13,531 bases of DNA from an uncultured Ruminococcus sp. (GTDB lineage: Bacteria; Bacillota; Clostridia; Oscillospirales; Acutalibacteraceae), in the NCBI GenBank assembly GCA_937892835.1, contig CALBHM010000434.1:1-13531 (forward strand), in the 5' to 3' direction. The position numbers and the translations under genes were made by a program. Under the pieces are notes generated by a model, which worked only from the letters and a program-made list of their open reading frames with translations, searched no databases and was not told where the DNA came from. How positions within the stretch are numbered: position 1 is the stretch's first letter; each line of letters opens with the position of its first letter. Below are positions 6,292 through 12,710 of this stretch, in pieces.

Positions 6292-6605
6292 TATTTATTC
6301 TCCCTTTGTTTTACATATTCGGCAAAGCGCTTGACTTCTTCATACATTTCATCGGTTATATTGTCCGCACCGTCAAAGAGGGCGAAGCGAATATCGTCGT
6401 CTGTAATTTTAGGCTTTGTTCCTCTTCCTAAAAGCTCATCAACGGTGACATTAAAGTATTCAGAGAGCTGCAAGAGCGTTTCATAGCTTGCTTCTCTTTT
6501 ATCGTTTTCATAATTACAGTATGCTTGTCGGCTTATTCCAAGATAATCAGCAACATCTTGCTGGGATAATCCTTTGGATTTTCTTATTTTCATAAGGGCT
6601 TCCAT
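6291..6605 (-). CDS. CI-like XRE-family repressor
   Basis: 104 aa. Residues about 5-60 form a Cro/CI-type HTH: KIRKSKGLSQQDVADYLGISRQAYCNYENDKREASYETLLQLSEYFNVTVDELLG. The C-terminal third is acidic and helical (DDDIRFALFDGADNITDEMYEEVKRFAEYVKQRE) and probably serves dimerisation or peptidase recognition. The ATG at 6605 follows AGAGGTGATT. Transcribed leftward from a near-perfect sigma-A promoter (6624-6651) whose spacer contains one of the operator-like repeats, so autoregulation is likely. Its partner gene overlaps its stop. Its HTH core is almost identical to that of the divergent protein at 6784-7005, suggesting both bind the same operators, as CI and Cro do. Confidence 0.9.
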   Translation of the reverse strand: MEALMKIRKSKGLSQQDVADYLGISRQAYCNYENDKREASYETLLQLSEYFNVTVDELLGRGTKPKITDDDIRFALFDGADNITDEMYEEVKRFAEYVKQRENK

Positions 6606-6623
6606 GTAATCACCTCTACCTGT

Positions 6624-6651
6624 ATTATAGCAACAATATGAAACGTGTCAA
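6624..6651 (-). promoter_or_regulatory. Leftward promoter of the repressor operon
   Basis: On the minus strand TTGACA (6646-6651), a 16-bp spacer and TATAAT (6624-6629) match both consensus hexamers exactly. Transcription would start near 6617, just upstream of the repressor ribosome site. Confidence 0.85.
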
Positions 6652-6676
6652 GAGCGTGCAACAAAACGAAACAATT
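6631..6676. promoter_or_regulatory. Operator-like repeats 1 and 2 (left operator region)
   Basis: CAACAATATGAAACGTGT (6631-6648) and CAACAAAACGAAACAATT (6659-6676) lie in the same orientation 28 bp apart, and the first spans the spacer of the repressor promoter. Compared with the third copy (6754-6771) they match at 14 and 13 of 18 positions. Likely binding sites for the divergent XRE proteins. Confidence 0.6.
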
Positions 6677-6719
6677 TTTTGTGCAAACTAACAAAAATTA
6701 AATAATTAGCAACAGATTG

Positions 6720-6748
6720 TTGACAATAACGGTAATGTGATATATAAT
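6720..6748 (+). promoter_or_regulatory. Rightward early promoter
   Basis: TTGACA (6720-6725), a 17-bp spacer and TATAAT (6743-6748) are a perfect sigma-A promoter with a start near 6755. It drives the Cro-like gene and probably the early region. The -35 overlaps an inverted repeat CAACA-GAT-TGTTG (6710-6722), and the operator-like copy at 6754-6771 covers the transcription start. Confidence 0.9.
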
Positions 6749-6753
6749 AGTGT

Positions 6754-6771
6754 CAACGAAATGAAACGTTG
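6754..6771. promoter_or_regulatory. Operator-like repeat 3 (right operator)
   Basis: CAACGAAATGAAACGTTG has 5-bp inverted arms (CAACG/CGTTG) and shares the 9-mer ATGAAACGT with the copy at 6638-6646. Sitting over the start of the rightward transcript, it is well placed for repression by the CI-like protein. Confidence 0.6.
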
Positions 6772-6783
6772 GAGGTGATGAAA

Positions 6784-7005
6784 TTGAGAGACTATCTCGT
6801 CGAATTAAGAAAGAAACATAATTTCTCGCAACAGGACGTTGCTGATTATGTCGGGATTTCAAGGCAATATTACAATGCCATAGAAAACGGAATTCGTCAA
6901 AAGAAGATGGACGTCACGCTGATAACTAAATTTGCAGACTTGTTTAAAACTTCTTTACAAAGAATCTGCGACGCTGAGTCAGAGTGGCAAGACGAAAATC
7001 AGTAA
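6784..7005 (+). CDS. Cro-like XRE-family regulator
   Basis: 73 aa from TTG at 6784. The strong ribosome site GGAGGTG (6771-6777) is directly followed by an in-frame ATG at 6778 that is too close to be used; TTG at 6784 has normal spacing. Residues about 5-60 form an HTH: RKKHNFSQQDVADYVGISRQYYNAIENGIRQ. The stretch SQQDVADY.GISRQ.Y..EN is shared with the leftward repressor, as expected for a CI/Cro pair competing for the same operators. It is the first gene of the rightward transcript from the promoter at 6720-6748 and ends 22 bp before the next regulator. A role in shutting off the repressor operon is inferred. Confidence 0.85.
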   Translation: MRDYLVELRKKHNFSQQDVADYVGISRQYYNAIENGIRQKKMDVTLITKFADLFKTSLQRICDAESEWQDENQ

Positions 7006-7027
7006 ACGCAAGAACAGGAGGTGTGAG

Positions 7028-7222
7028 ATGAAACCGAGAGAAAAGATTATTAACCGTCGCAAGGAAAAGGGGATGACGTCGAAAAGGGTATCAGAGCTTA
7101 TCGGCATTACTCAAGGCGGTTACAGTCACATCGAATCAGGCAGTCGTAATCTGACTGTGCCGGTCGCAAAAAGGCTTGCAAAGGTCCTTGATATGCACTG
7201 GACAGAATTCTTTGAGGACTAA
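7028..7222 (+). CDS. Second small XRE-family HTH protein
   Basis: 64 aa from ATG 7028, which follows GGAGGTG (7017-7023). A frame extending upstream to 6932 overlaps the previous gene and has no ribosome site. Almost the whole protein is one HTH: REKIINRRKEKGMTSKRVSEL, then IGITQGGYSHIESGSRNLTV and KRLAKVLDMHWTEFF. The recognition-helix region (GITQGGYSHIE) differs clearly from the CI/Cro pair, so it should have another target. A direct repeat over the promoter at 7476-7503 is one candidate. It could act as an early transcription regulator or excision-control protein; neither is shown. Transcribed with the Cro-like gene. Confidence 0.85.
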   Translation: MKPREKIINRRKEKGMTSKRVSELIGITQGGYSHIESGSRNLTVPVAKRLAKVLDMHWTEFFED

Positions 7223-7258
7223 AAAGCAAAGAGCAAGATGCTCGCGAACATCCTGCTC
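7221..7258 (-). terminator. Leftward terminator of the 45-aa gene
   Basis: On the minus strand GAGCAGGATG (7258-7249) pairs with CATCTTGCTC (7240-7231), 10 positions including one G-U, with an 8-nt loop, followed by TTTGCTTTTT. The T-rich tail is only on this strand, so it ends leftward transcription. Confidence 0.75.
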
Positions 7259-7270
7259 AGTTGGGTTTAA

Positions 7271-7408
7271 TTATTTACTTTTTTTAGTTTTTGTCTGCGA
7301 CAGAGCACTACCGGCTACGCTTTTTGAACTTTTGCTGTAACGATTATCAGTAAGTATTTTTGAAGCAGTATGTGCAACCTTTGCACTTGTTTGCTTTTTA
7401 TTAGCCAA
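7271..7408 (-). CDS. Small conserved Lys/Ser/Ala-rich protein (45 aa)
   Basis: A TTG start at 7408 is preceded by a full GGAGGTGATAAA ribosome site. The 45-aa product begins MANKKQTSAKVAHTASKIL and ends with KSVAGSALSQ and a basic tail. The pattern TSxxVAxxASKxLxxxRxSxxxKSxAGSALSQ matches, from memory, a widespread small protein of phages, plasmids and chromosomes with no established function; database comparison was not possible here. It has no signal peptide or membrane segment and is strongly basic. It has its own consensus promoter (7476-7503) and terminator (7221-7258) and runs against all neighbouring early genes, so it is an independent unit, perhaps expressed in the lysogen. Confidence 0.8.
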   Translation of the reverse strand: MANKKQTSAKVAHTASKILTDNRYSKSSKSVAGSALSQTKTKKSK

Positions 7409-7475
7409 TTTATCACCTCCGCTATATATTGAGATTTACGATTTACATTGCGCAATATGTTGTTCGTATAATTCT

Positions 7476-7503
7476 ATTATAGCGAATTGTCGATAATTGT
7501 CAA
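7476..7503 (-). promoter_or_regulatory. Promoter of the 45-aa gene with a tandem repeat
   Basis: On the minus strand TTGACA (7498-7503), 16-bp spacer and TATAAT (7476-7481) match consensus exactly. Two direct AATTGTC copies (7485-7491 and 7495-7501), 10 bp apart, cover the spacer and -35 and could bind a regulator on one DNA face. A palindrome ATTGCGCAAT (7447-7456) lies in the leader. Confidence 0.8.
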
Positions 7504-7607
7504 CGAGTAATAATACAATTTGTAAATATTTGTATATGTGAACAAAAATCACGCTTATAAATTACTATAATTGTGCAAAAAAATCACATCAATAAGGAGT
7601 GTCAATT

Positions 7608-7697
7608 ATGAAAAAGATAAATGCACTCAGAACGGCAAGAATAGGACAATTTTACACACACATACACATTAAATATATGACGAAAGGAGCGTGTTAA
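7608..7697 (+). CDS. Possible 29-aa peptide
   Basis: ATG 7608 follows AAGGAG (7594-7599) with good spacing and opens a 29-codon frame, MKKINALRTARIGQFYTHIH then IKYMTKGAC, ending at TAA 7695-7697, two bases before the next start codon. It is basic and has no recognisable domain. A TATAAT at 7566-7571 could be a promoter -10 for this rightward group, but no convincing -35 is present. It may be a leader peptide coupling translation of the next gene. Support is the ribosome site and the spacing only. Confidence 0.4.
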   Translation: MKKINALRTARIGQFYTHIHIKYMTKGAC

Positions 7698-7699
7698 CT

Positions 7700-7867
7700 A
7701 TGGCCGGAGAATTGACCTGTTACAACATTCTTATTAAAGAGGACGGAACGGAAGTACCGTTCAACGATCTCACGGAAGAAGAAAGAGCGGATTTCGCCGA
7801 GCGTGCCGGTCAGAAAATGGCCGAAGCGTTTCAGGACTGGTTTTCAAGACACCCCGAGGAATTCTGA
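7700..7867 (+). CDS. Small acidic hypothetical protein (55 aa)
   Basis: ATG 7700 follows AAAGGAGC (7683-7690). The 55-aa product begins MAGELTCYNILIKEDGTEVP and has a helical acidic stretch (LTEEERADFAERAGQKMAEA) before an aromatic tail ending HPEEF. The NILIKEDGTEVPF part suggests a small beta hairpin ahead of the helix. I do not recognise a family. Directly follows the 29-codon frame and is 38 bp before the next gene on the same strand. Small early acidic phage proteins are often inhibitors or accessory factors, and the unknown directionality factor of the recombinase could be a protein of this size, but nothing in the sequence singles it out. Confidence 0.7.
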   Translation: MAGELTCYNILIKEDGTEVPFNDLTEEERADFAERAGQKMAEAFQDWFSRHPEEF

Positions 7868-7905
7868 GGGGCAACACGGACAAGCATTGAAAGGAGGGAT
7901 AAGCA

Positions 7906-8181
7906 ATGGATTTGTTTTTCTGGGTATTTTTTGTCGGCTTCTTCGGTAGCATGTTCACGGCGGCGTTTTTCTTCGGCGGATATCAGGCAATTAAGGACAA
8001 GCTTTACAACATCAACGCCGAGCGAGATGCCGAGATCGTCAGACTTGCAAAGAAGCTTGACGTCGCAAACATGAAGAACCGCCGCTATCAGGTTGAACTT
8101 GAGCAGCTTCGTCAAGCACACTTTGAAGCCAACGCAAAATCAGTCCTGTTAAAAGAAAAGAACTCGCCCAGCAGTAACTGA
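7906..8181 (+). CDS. Small membrane protein with coiled-coil tail (91 aa)
   Basis: ATG 7906 follows AAGGAGGG (7890-7897). Residues 3-28 are one strongly hydrophobic, Phe/Gly-rich helix (LFFWVFFVGFFGSMFTAAFF), then GGYQAIKDKL. The rest (about 37-80) is a charged heptad-like helix, ERDAEIVRLAKKLDVANMKN then RRYQVELEQLRQAHFE, so a coiled coil is expected. The topology is probably N-terminal anchor with a cytoplasmic tail. It lies between the small early genes and the recombination module. The function is unknown. Its last codons form the first of two hairpins (8159-8190). Confidence 0.75.
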   Translation: MDLFFWVFFVGFFGSMFTAAFFFGGYQAIKDKLYNINAERDAEIVRLAKKLDVANMKNRRYQVELEQLRQAHFEANAKSVLLKEKNSPSSN

Positions 8182-8224
8182 ACGAGTTCTAAGGTTGAAT
8201 AAAAATCACACACTTTATTCAACC
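8159..8224 (+). other. Two tandem stem-loops between early genes and the replication module
   Basis: AGAACTCG (8159-8166) pairs with CGAGTTCT (8183-8190) around the stop codon of the 91-aa gene. GGTTGAATAAA (8193-8203) pairs perfectly with TTTATTCAACC (8214-8224), 11 bp with a 10-nt loop. No T-tract follows, so efficient intrinsic termination is doubtful. They may reduce read-through or be processing or antitermination-controlled sites ahead of 8268. Confidence 0.5.
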
Positions 8225-8267
8225 CTATTATATCAAAAAAATAATTTTTGTCAAGTAGGAGGCAAAT

Positions 8268-9539
8268 ATGGTAAAAATCACACAGTTTGAATTAGAAAAT
8301 GTAAAACGTATTAAAGCCGTTGCCGTTGAACCGCAGGAAAACGGATTGACGGTAATCGGCGGACGAAACAATCAGGGAAAAACTTCTGTTCTTGATGCCA
8401 TTGCATGGGCTTTGGGCGGCGATAGATTTAAGCCGTCATCAGCAATGCGTGAAGGCTCAAACATTCCGCCACTTCTTCAAATCAAGCTTTCAAACGGTTT
8501 GGTTGTTGAACGCAGAGGTAAAAACAGCGATTTAAAGGTTATTGATCCGTCGGGTAACCGTGCAGGTCAGCAGCTTCTTAATGAATTTGTTTCTCAATTT
8601 GCTTTAAATATTCCGAAGTTTATGGAATCAAGCAGTAAGGAAAAGGCAGATATCCTCTTACAGATAATCGGTGTCGGAGATAAGCTGTTTGAGCTTGAAC
8701 AGAAAGAATCGGAAATCTACAACAAGCGCAGATACATAGGACAGCTTGCCGACAGTAAAAGAAAACATGCTTCGGAAATGAAAAGTTATCCCGAAGCACC
8801 TACAGACCTTGTTTCGGCGGCTGATCTCATAAAAGAACAGCAGGATATCCTTGCTCGGAACGGCGAAAATCAGCGTAAGCGTGAAAATGCTGCCAATATC
8901 AAAAGAACATATGATACGGTGAACGATGAAATCATTGCATTACAGGCAAAATTACGGGAGCTTTCAGATAAAAGAGACACGCTCTCCAACGACTTAAGAA
9001 TTGCCGAAATGACCGTTCAAAGCTTGCAGGATGAATCAACGGCAGAACTTGAAAAGAGTATTGCCGAAATTGATATCATCAACAGTCATGTAAGAGCAAA
9101 TCTCGATAAAATGCACATTGAAGAAGAAGCAAAACAATATACAGATCAGTACGATACGTTATCTCGTGAAATTGATGATGTACGCAAAGAAAAGTACGAT
9201 CTTCTCAGTAGTGCGGAGCTTCCTCTTCTGGGGCTTTCGGTGGAAAACGGTGAGCTGATATATAACGGCTTTAAATGGGATAACCTCAGCGGATCGGATC
9301 AGCTTAAGGTAACAACTGCCATTGTTCGCAAGCTTAATCCGAATTGCGGATTTGTTTTGCTTGATAAGCTTGAACAGATGGACGAGGAAACCTTGCAGGA
9401 TTTCGGCAAGTGGCTTGAATCCGAGGGCTTACAGGCAATCGCAACAAGAGTAAGCACAGGTAACGAATGTTCCATTATTATCGAGGACGGTTATGTTAAG
9501 CCGGAAGAAAAAGCAAAATATAAGGAGTGGAATTCATGA
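8268..9539 (+). CDS. SMC/SbcC-like AAA ATPase of the phage recombination module
   Basis: 423 aa; ATG 8268 follows TAGGAGG. It has the SMC/Rad50 layout. The Walker A motif is GGRNNQGKTS at residues 31-40. A long helical coiled-coil-like part runs about 130-305 (EKADILLQIIGVGDKLFELE through EIDDVRKEKYDLLSS). The C-terminal signature-like motif LSGSDQ is at 340-345, and the Walker-B-like segment GFVLLDKLEQMD is at 361-372. In Walker B the residue after Asp366 is Lys rather than the usual Glu, with Glu369 two further on; whether it hydrolyses ATP normally is open. Much shorter than SbcC, as usual for phage versions. Its TGA overlaps the next ATG (ATGA), so it is translationally coupled to the AAA_24 protein. 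Probable role: DNA end handling in recombination-dependent replication. Confidence 0.9.
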   Translation: MVKITQFELENVKRIKAVAVEPQENGLTVIGGRNNQGKTSVLDAIAWALGGDRFKPSSAMREGSNIPPLLQIKLSNGLVVERRGKNSDLKVIDPSGNRAGQQLLNEFVSQFALNIPKFMESSSKEKADILLQIIGVGDKLFELEQKESEIYNKRRYIGQLADSKRKHASEMKSYPEAPTDLVSAADLIKEQQDILARNGENQRKRENAANIKRTYDTVNDEIIALQAKLRELSDKRDTLSNDLRIAEMTVQSLQDESTAELEKSIAEIDIINSHVRANLDKMHIEEEAKQYTDQYDTLSREIDDVRKEKYDLLSSAELPLLGLSVENGELIYNGFKWDNLSGSDQLKVTTAIVRKLNPNCGFVLLDKLEQMDEETLQDFGKWLESEGLQAIATRVSTGNECSIIIEDGYVKPEEKAKYKEWNS

Positions 9540-10603
9540 ATATATCAACGGGAGTAATTGTTTCCGCACAGAAAGTCGTGTTATACGGTTCGGAGGGAAT
9601 CGGTAAATCAACTTTTGCTTCGTGTTTCCCTGATCCGATTTTTATTGACACCGAGGGAAGCACCAAGAAACTCAACGTAAAGCGTATGGACAAGCCTACA
9701 AGCTGGACCATGCTTAAAGAACAGATCAAATATATCATTGCTCATCCCGAATTATGCAGCACACTCGTTGTCGATACCATTGATTGGGCTGAACAGCTTT
9801 GTATTGACGATATCTGTGCAAGGGCAAACAAAAAAGGTATTGAAGATTTTGGCTACGGAAACGGTTATGTATATGAAAAAGAAGAAATCAGTCGCTTTCT
9901 TAATCTTCTTGATGAAGTGATTGCAAAGAATATAAACGTTGTTCTTACGGCACACGCTCAGCTTCGTAAATTTGAACAGCCTGACGAAATGGGCGCATAT
10001 GACCGTTGGGAGCTTAAACTCGGTAAAAAGACAAGCTCTCAGATCTCACCGCTTATTAAAGAGTGGGCGGATATGGTGCTTTTTGCAAATTATAAAACCA
10101 TTACCGTGTTTAATGAAAAAACACAGAAGTATAAAGCACAGGGCGGTCAGAGAGTGATGTACACCACTCACAATCCTTGTTGGGATGCCAAGAACCGTGA
10201 CGGCTTACCGGAGGAAATACCGTTCGATTTTTCGTCGATAGCTCATGTTATTCCTGATTTCAAAAAGTCTGTACCTCAGCCGACAACAACTGTTGACAGA
10301 GGCGATTTTGAAGAAATTGTCGATAGCACAACAGATACAGTTAAAACAACGGAACCTCAGCAGAAAGCAAAACCCGCAAATGAAGCAATCAATCCTAAAA
10401 TAGCAAAGCCTTTGGCGGATTTGATGAATGCAAGCGGAGTTACAGAAAAAATGCTCCGTGAAACCATAGCTTTACAAGGCTATTTCCCCGAATCAACACC
10501 TATAGAAAATTACCCTGCCGACTTTGTTGAATATGTCGTCAGCATATGGAATAAGGTACTTGCGAGCATTAAGGAAAACAACGACTTACCATTTAATTAT
10601 TAA
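9536..10603 (+). CDS. AAA_24-family (RecA-like, Sak4-type) phage ATPase
   Basis: 355 aa from ATG 9536, which has AAGGAG at 9522-9527; the GTG at 9527 lies in that site. Walker A is GSEGIGKST (18-26), Walker B STLVVDTIDW with Asp80, and a polar strand motif VVLTAHAQ is at 135-142. This matches phage nucleotide-binding proteins of the AAA_24 family, related to the Sak4 RecA-like proteins linked to single-strand annealing. The region from about 240 is low-complexity (Thr/Pro/Gln-rich linker) and ends in a helical domain (KIAKPLADLMNASGVTEKML), probably a protein-interaction module. It is followed 14 bp later by DUF669, a common partner. A role in strand annealing or recombination is inferred from family and operon. 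Confidence 0.9.
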   Translation: MNISTGVIVSAQKVVLYGSEGIGKSTFASCFPDPIFIDTEGSTKKLNVKRMDKPTSWTMLKEQIKYIIAHPELCSTLVVDTIDWAEQLCIDDICARANKKGIEDFGYGNGYVYEKEEISRFLNLLDEVIAKNINVVLTAHAQLRKFEQPDEMGAYDRWELKLGKKTSSQISPLIKEWADMVLFANYKTITVFNEKTQKYKAQGGQRVMYTTHNPCWDAKNRDGLPEEIPFDFSSIAHVIPDFKKSVPQPTTTVDRGDFEEIVDSTTDTVKTTEPQQKAKPANEAINPKIAKPLADLMNASGVTEKMLRETIALQGYFPESTPIENYPADFVEYVVSIWNKVLASIKENNDLPFNY

Positions 10604-10617
10604 AGAGGAGATTTATC

Positions 10618-11100
10618 ATGGATAATAACAATATTGAAAGAGAGCTTGATTGGGATTCCGAAATAAACAAGGAATCCGAATTTACATTACTTCCCGAAGG
10701 TGATTACAATTTTACCGTTGTATCATTTGAAAGAGCAAGACATCAAGGCAGTGCAAAGCTGCCGCCTTGTAATAAGGCTATCGTAAAAATAAAAATTGAC
10801 GGCGGCGAATTGGGAAGCACCACCATTCAGCATAATCTTTTTCTTCATACAAAGTGTGAGGGAATGCTCAGTGAATTTTTTATTGCGCTTGGGCTTAAAA
10901 AGCACGGCGAAAAGCTTGCCATGAATTGGAATGCCGTACAGGGCAAGACGGGAAGATGTAAGGTATATATTGATACATATACGCGAAACGACGGCACAGA
11001 GGGGCAGTCAAACAAGATCAAACGCTTTCTTGAACCTGCTCAGCAGTCCGCAGCACCCACTACACCGTCATGGAAGACAGGAAATAAAGGTGGTTGGTAA
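10618..11100 (+). CDS. DUF669-family phage protein (probable ssDNA-binding-like partner)
   Basis: 160 aa; ATG 10618 follows AGAGGAG. The body (about 20-140) fits DUF669 in length and sequence: FTLLPEGDYNFTVVSFERA, then IVKIKIDGGELGSTTIQHNL, then EFFIALGLKKHGEKLAMNWN, then GRCKVYIDTY. A short Ala/Pro-rich tail ends in GNKGGW. DUF669 genes usually sit in phage replication operons next to AAA_24 ATPases and helicases, and an OB-like, SSB-like role has been proposed; no DNA-binding residue can be picked here. The N-terminal peptide ELDWDSEINK recurs in the primase protein at 12697 (ELDWDSEIGK). The stop TAA shares one base with the next ATG (TAATG). Confidence 0.85.
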   Translation: MDNNNIERELDWDSEINKESEFTLLPEGDYNFTVVSFERARHQGSAKLPPCNKAIVKIKIDGGELGSTTIQHNLFLHTKCEGMLSEFFIALGLKKHGEKLAMNWNAVQGKTGRCKVYIDTYTRNDGTEGQSNKIKRFLEPAQQSAAPTTPSWKTGNKGGW

Positions 11101-12710
11101 TGGAACTGCGCCCGTATCAGCAGGCGGCAAAGGATTCTGTTTTTCATGAATGGCATAACGGCAACAAACGTACACTTCTTGTCCTTCCGACAGGTACAGG
11201 TAAAACGATAGTGTTTGCGAAAATTGCCGAAGAATGTGTAAAGAACGGTGAGCGAGTGTTAATTCTTGCTCACCGAGGCGAATTACTTGAACAAGCTGCG
11301 GACAAAATCAGAAAAGCAACAGGGCTTATTTGTGCAACAGAAAAAGCCGAGCAAAGCTGTCTTGGCAGTTGGTACAGAATTGCCGTCGGTTCGGTTCAAT
11401 CCTTACAGCGAGAAAAGCGACTTAACCGTTTTGATGAAAACTACTTTAATTCAATAATCATTGATGAAGCTCATCATTGCATTTCTGACGGTTATCAAAA
11501 GGTTTTACAGCATTTTGACAATGCAAATGTTTTAGGCGTAACGGCTACACCGGACAGAGGAGACATGAAAAACCTCGGTGAATACTTTCAAAGCCTGGCA
11601 TATGAATATAAGCTGCCGCAGGCAATCAGAGACGGCTTCCTCTGCCCGATAAAAGCTTTGACTATTCCGCTTAAGCTTGACCTAACAAAAGTCGGCATGC
11701 AGAGCGGAGATTTTAAGGTTGGTGATCTTGATACGGCACTTGACCCTTATCTTGAGCAAATAGCCGATGAGATGTTACAACATTGTTCGGACAGAAAAAC
11801 AGTTGTTTTTTTACCGCTTATTAAAACAAGTCAGAAGTTTAAGGACATTCTGAATTCAAAAGGCTTTAAGGCCGCCGAAGTAAACGGAACAAGCGAGGAC
11901 AGGGCGAAGGTCTTAGAAGACTTTGAGAATGATAAGTACAATGTTCTTTGTAATTCAATGCTTCTTACCGAGGGTTGGGACTGCCCGTCCGTTGATTGTG
12001 TCATAGTCCTCAGACCGACAAAGGTTCGCAGCCTTTACAGTCAGATGGTTGGCAGAGGGACAAGGCTTTCTCCCGGCAAGAAGGAGCTTCTTTTGTTGTA
12101 TTTCCTTTGGATGACAGAGAAACATGAGCTTTGCAGACCGGCACACCTTATTTGCACTAATCCCGAAGTTGCCGATAAAATGATTGAAAATATGAAAGAT
12201 GCAGCTTGCCCGATAGATATTGAAGAAGCAGAACAGCAGGCAGAAACCGACGTCGTTGCTCAGAGAGAAGAAGCATTGGCGAAGGCTCTTGCTGAGATGA
12301 AAAATCGCAAGCGTAAACTTGTTGATCCACTTCAATTTGAGATGTCTATACAAGCCGAAGATCTTTCAGGTTATGTGCCGTCGTTTGGCTGGGAGATGTC
12401 TCCACCGTCAGATAAACAGCTTGCCGCACTTGAAAAATTCGGTATTTTCCCCGATGAAGTAGGAAATGCCGGCAAGGCTAAAATGCTTCTTGACCGTTTG
12501 AACAAACGCCGAGATGAGGGCTTGACTACGCCGAAACAGATTCGCTTTCTTGAGGGCAGAGGCTTTCAACATGTCGGCACATGGCGTTTTGAAGATGCAA
12601 GAAAACTAATTGATCGCATAGCTGCCAACAGTTGGCGAGTACCGCACGATATAGTACCAAACAAATATACACCTGAACATAAGGAGGCAATGACCTATGC
12701 AGGATGGTGA
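11100..12710 (+). CDS. DEAD/DEAH-box superfamily 2 helicase
   Basis: 536 aa from ATG 11100; AAAGGTGG upstream is the ribosome site, and an in-frame TTG at 11094 is too close to it. Motifs in order: RPYQQ (4-8), Walker A PTGTGKT (30-36), DEAH (122-125), TATP (148-151), EGWDCP (291-296), and motif VI QMVGRGTR (315-322). An ATP-driven DNA helicase or translocase is therefore clear. After about 380 the protein has an acidic coiled stretch and a C-terminal domain built of two similar helical units (PSDKQLAALEKFGI and TPKQIRFLEGRGF), probably for DNA or partner binding. In this place in the operon it is the likely replicative helicase or fork-remodelling enzyme. Its last 14 bases overlap the next gene. 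Confidence 0.92.
   Translation: MELRPYQQAAKDSVFHEWHNGNKRTLLVLPTGTGKTIVFAKIAEECVKNGERVLILAHRGELLEQAADKIRKATGLICATEKAEQSCLGSWYRIAVGSVQSLQREKRLNRFDENYFNSIIIDEAHHCISDGYQKVLQHFDNANVLGVTATPDRGDMKNLGEYFQSLAYEYKLPQAIRDGFLCPIKALTIPLKLDLTKVGMQSGDFKVGDLDTALDPYLEQIADEMLQHCSDRKTVVFLPLIKTSQKFKDILNSKGFKAAEVNGTSEDRAKVLEDFENDKYNVLCNSMLLTEGWDCPSVDCVIVLRPTKVRSLYSQMVGRGTRLSPGKKELLLLYFLWMTEKHELCRPAHLICTNPEVADKMIENMKDAACPIDIEEAEQQAETDVVAQREEALAKALAEMKNRKRKLVDPLQFEMSIQAEDLSGYVPSFGWEMSPPSDKQLAALEKFGIFPDEVGNAGKAKMLLDRLNKRRDEGLTTPKQIRFLEGRGFQHVGTWRFEDARKLIDRIAANSWRVPHDIVPNKYTPEHKEAMTYAGW

Noticed and set aside
11955..12353. 132-aa minus-strand frame inside the helicase gene
   Set aside because: Antisense to conserved helicase motifs on the + strand and without a ribosome site or domain.
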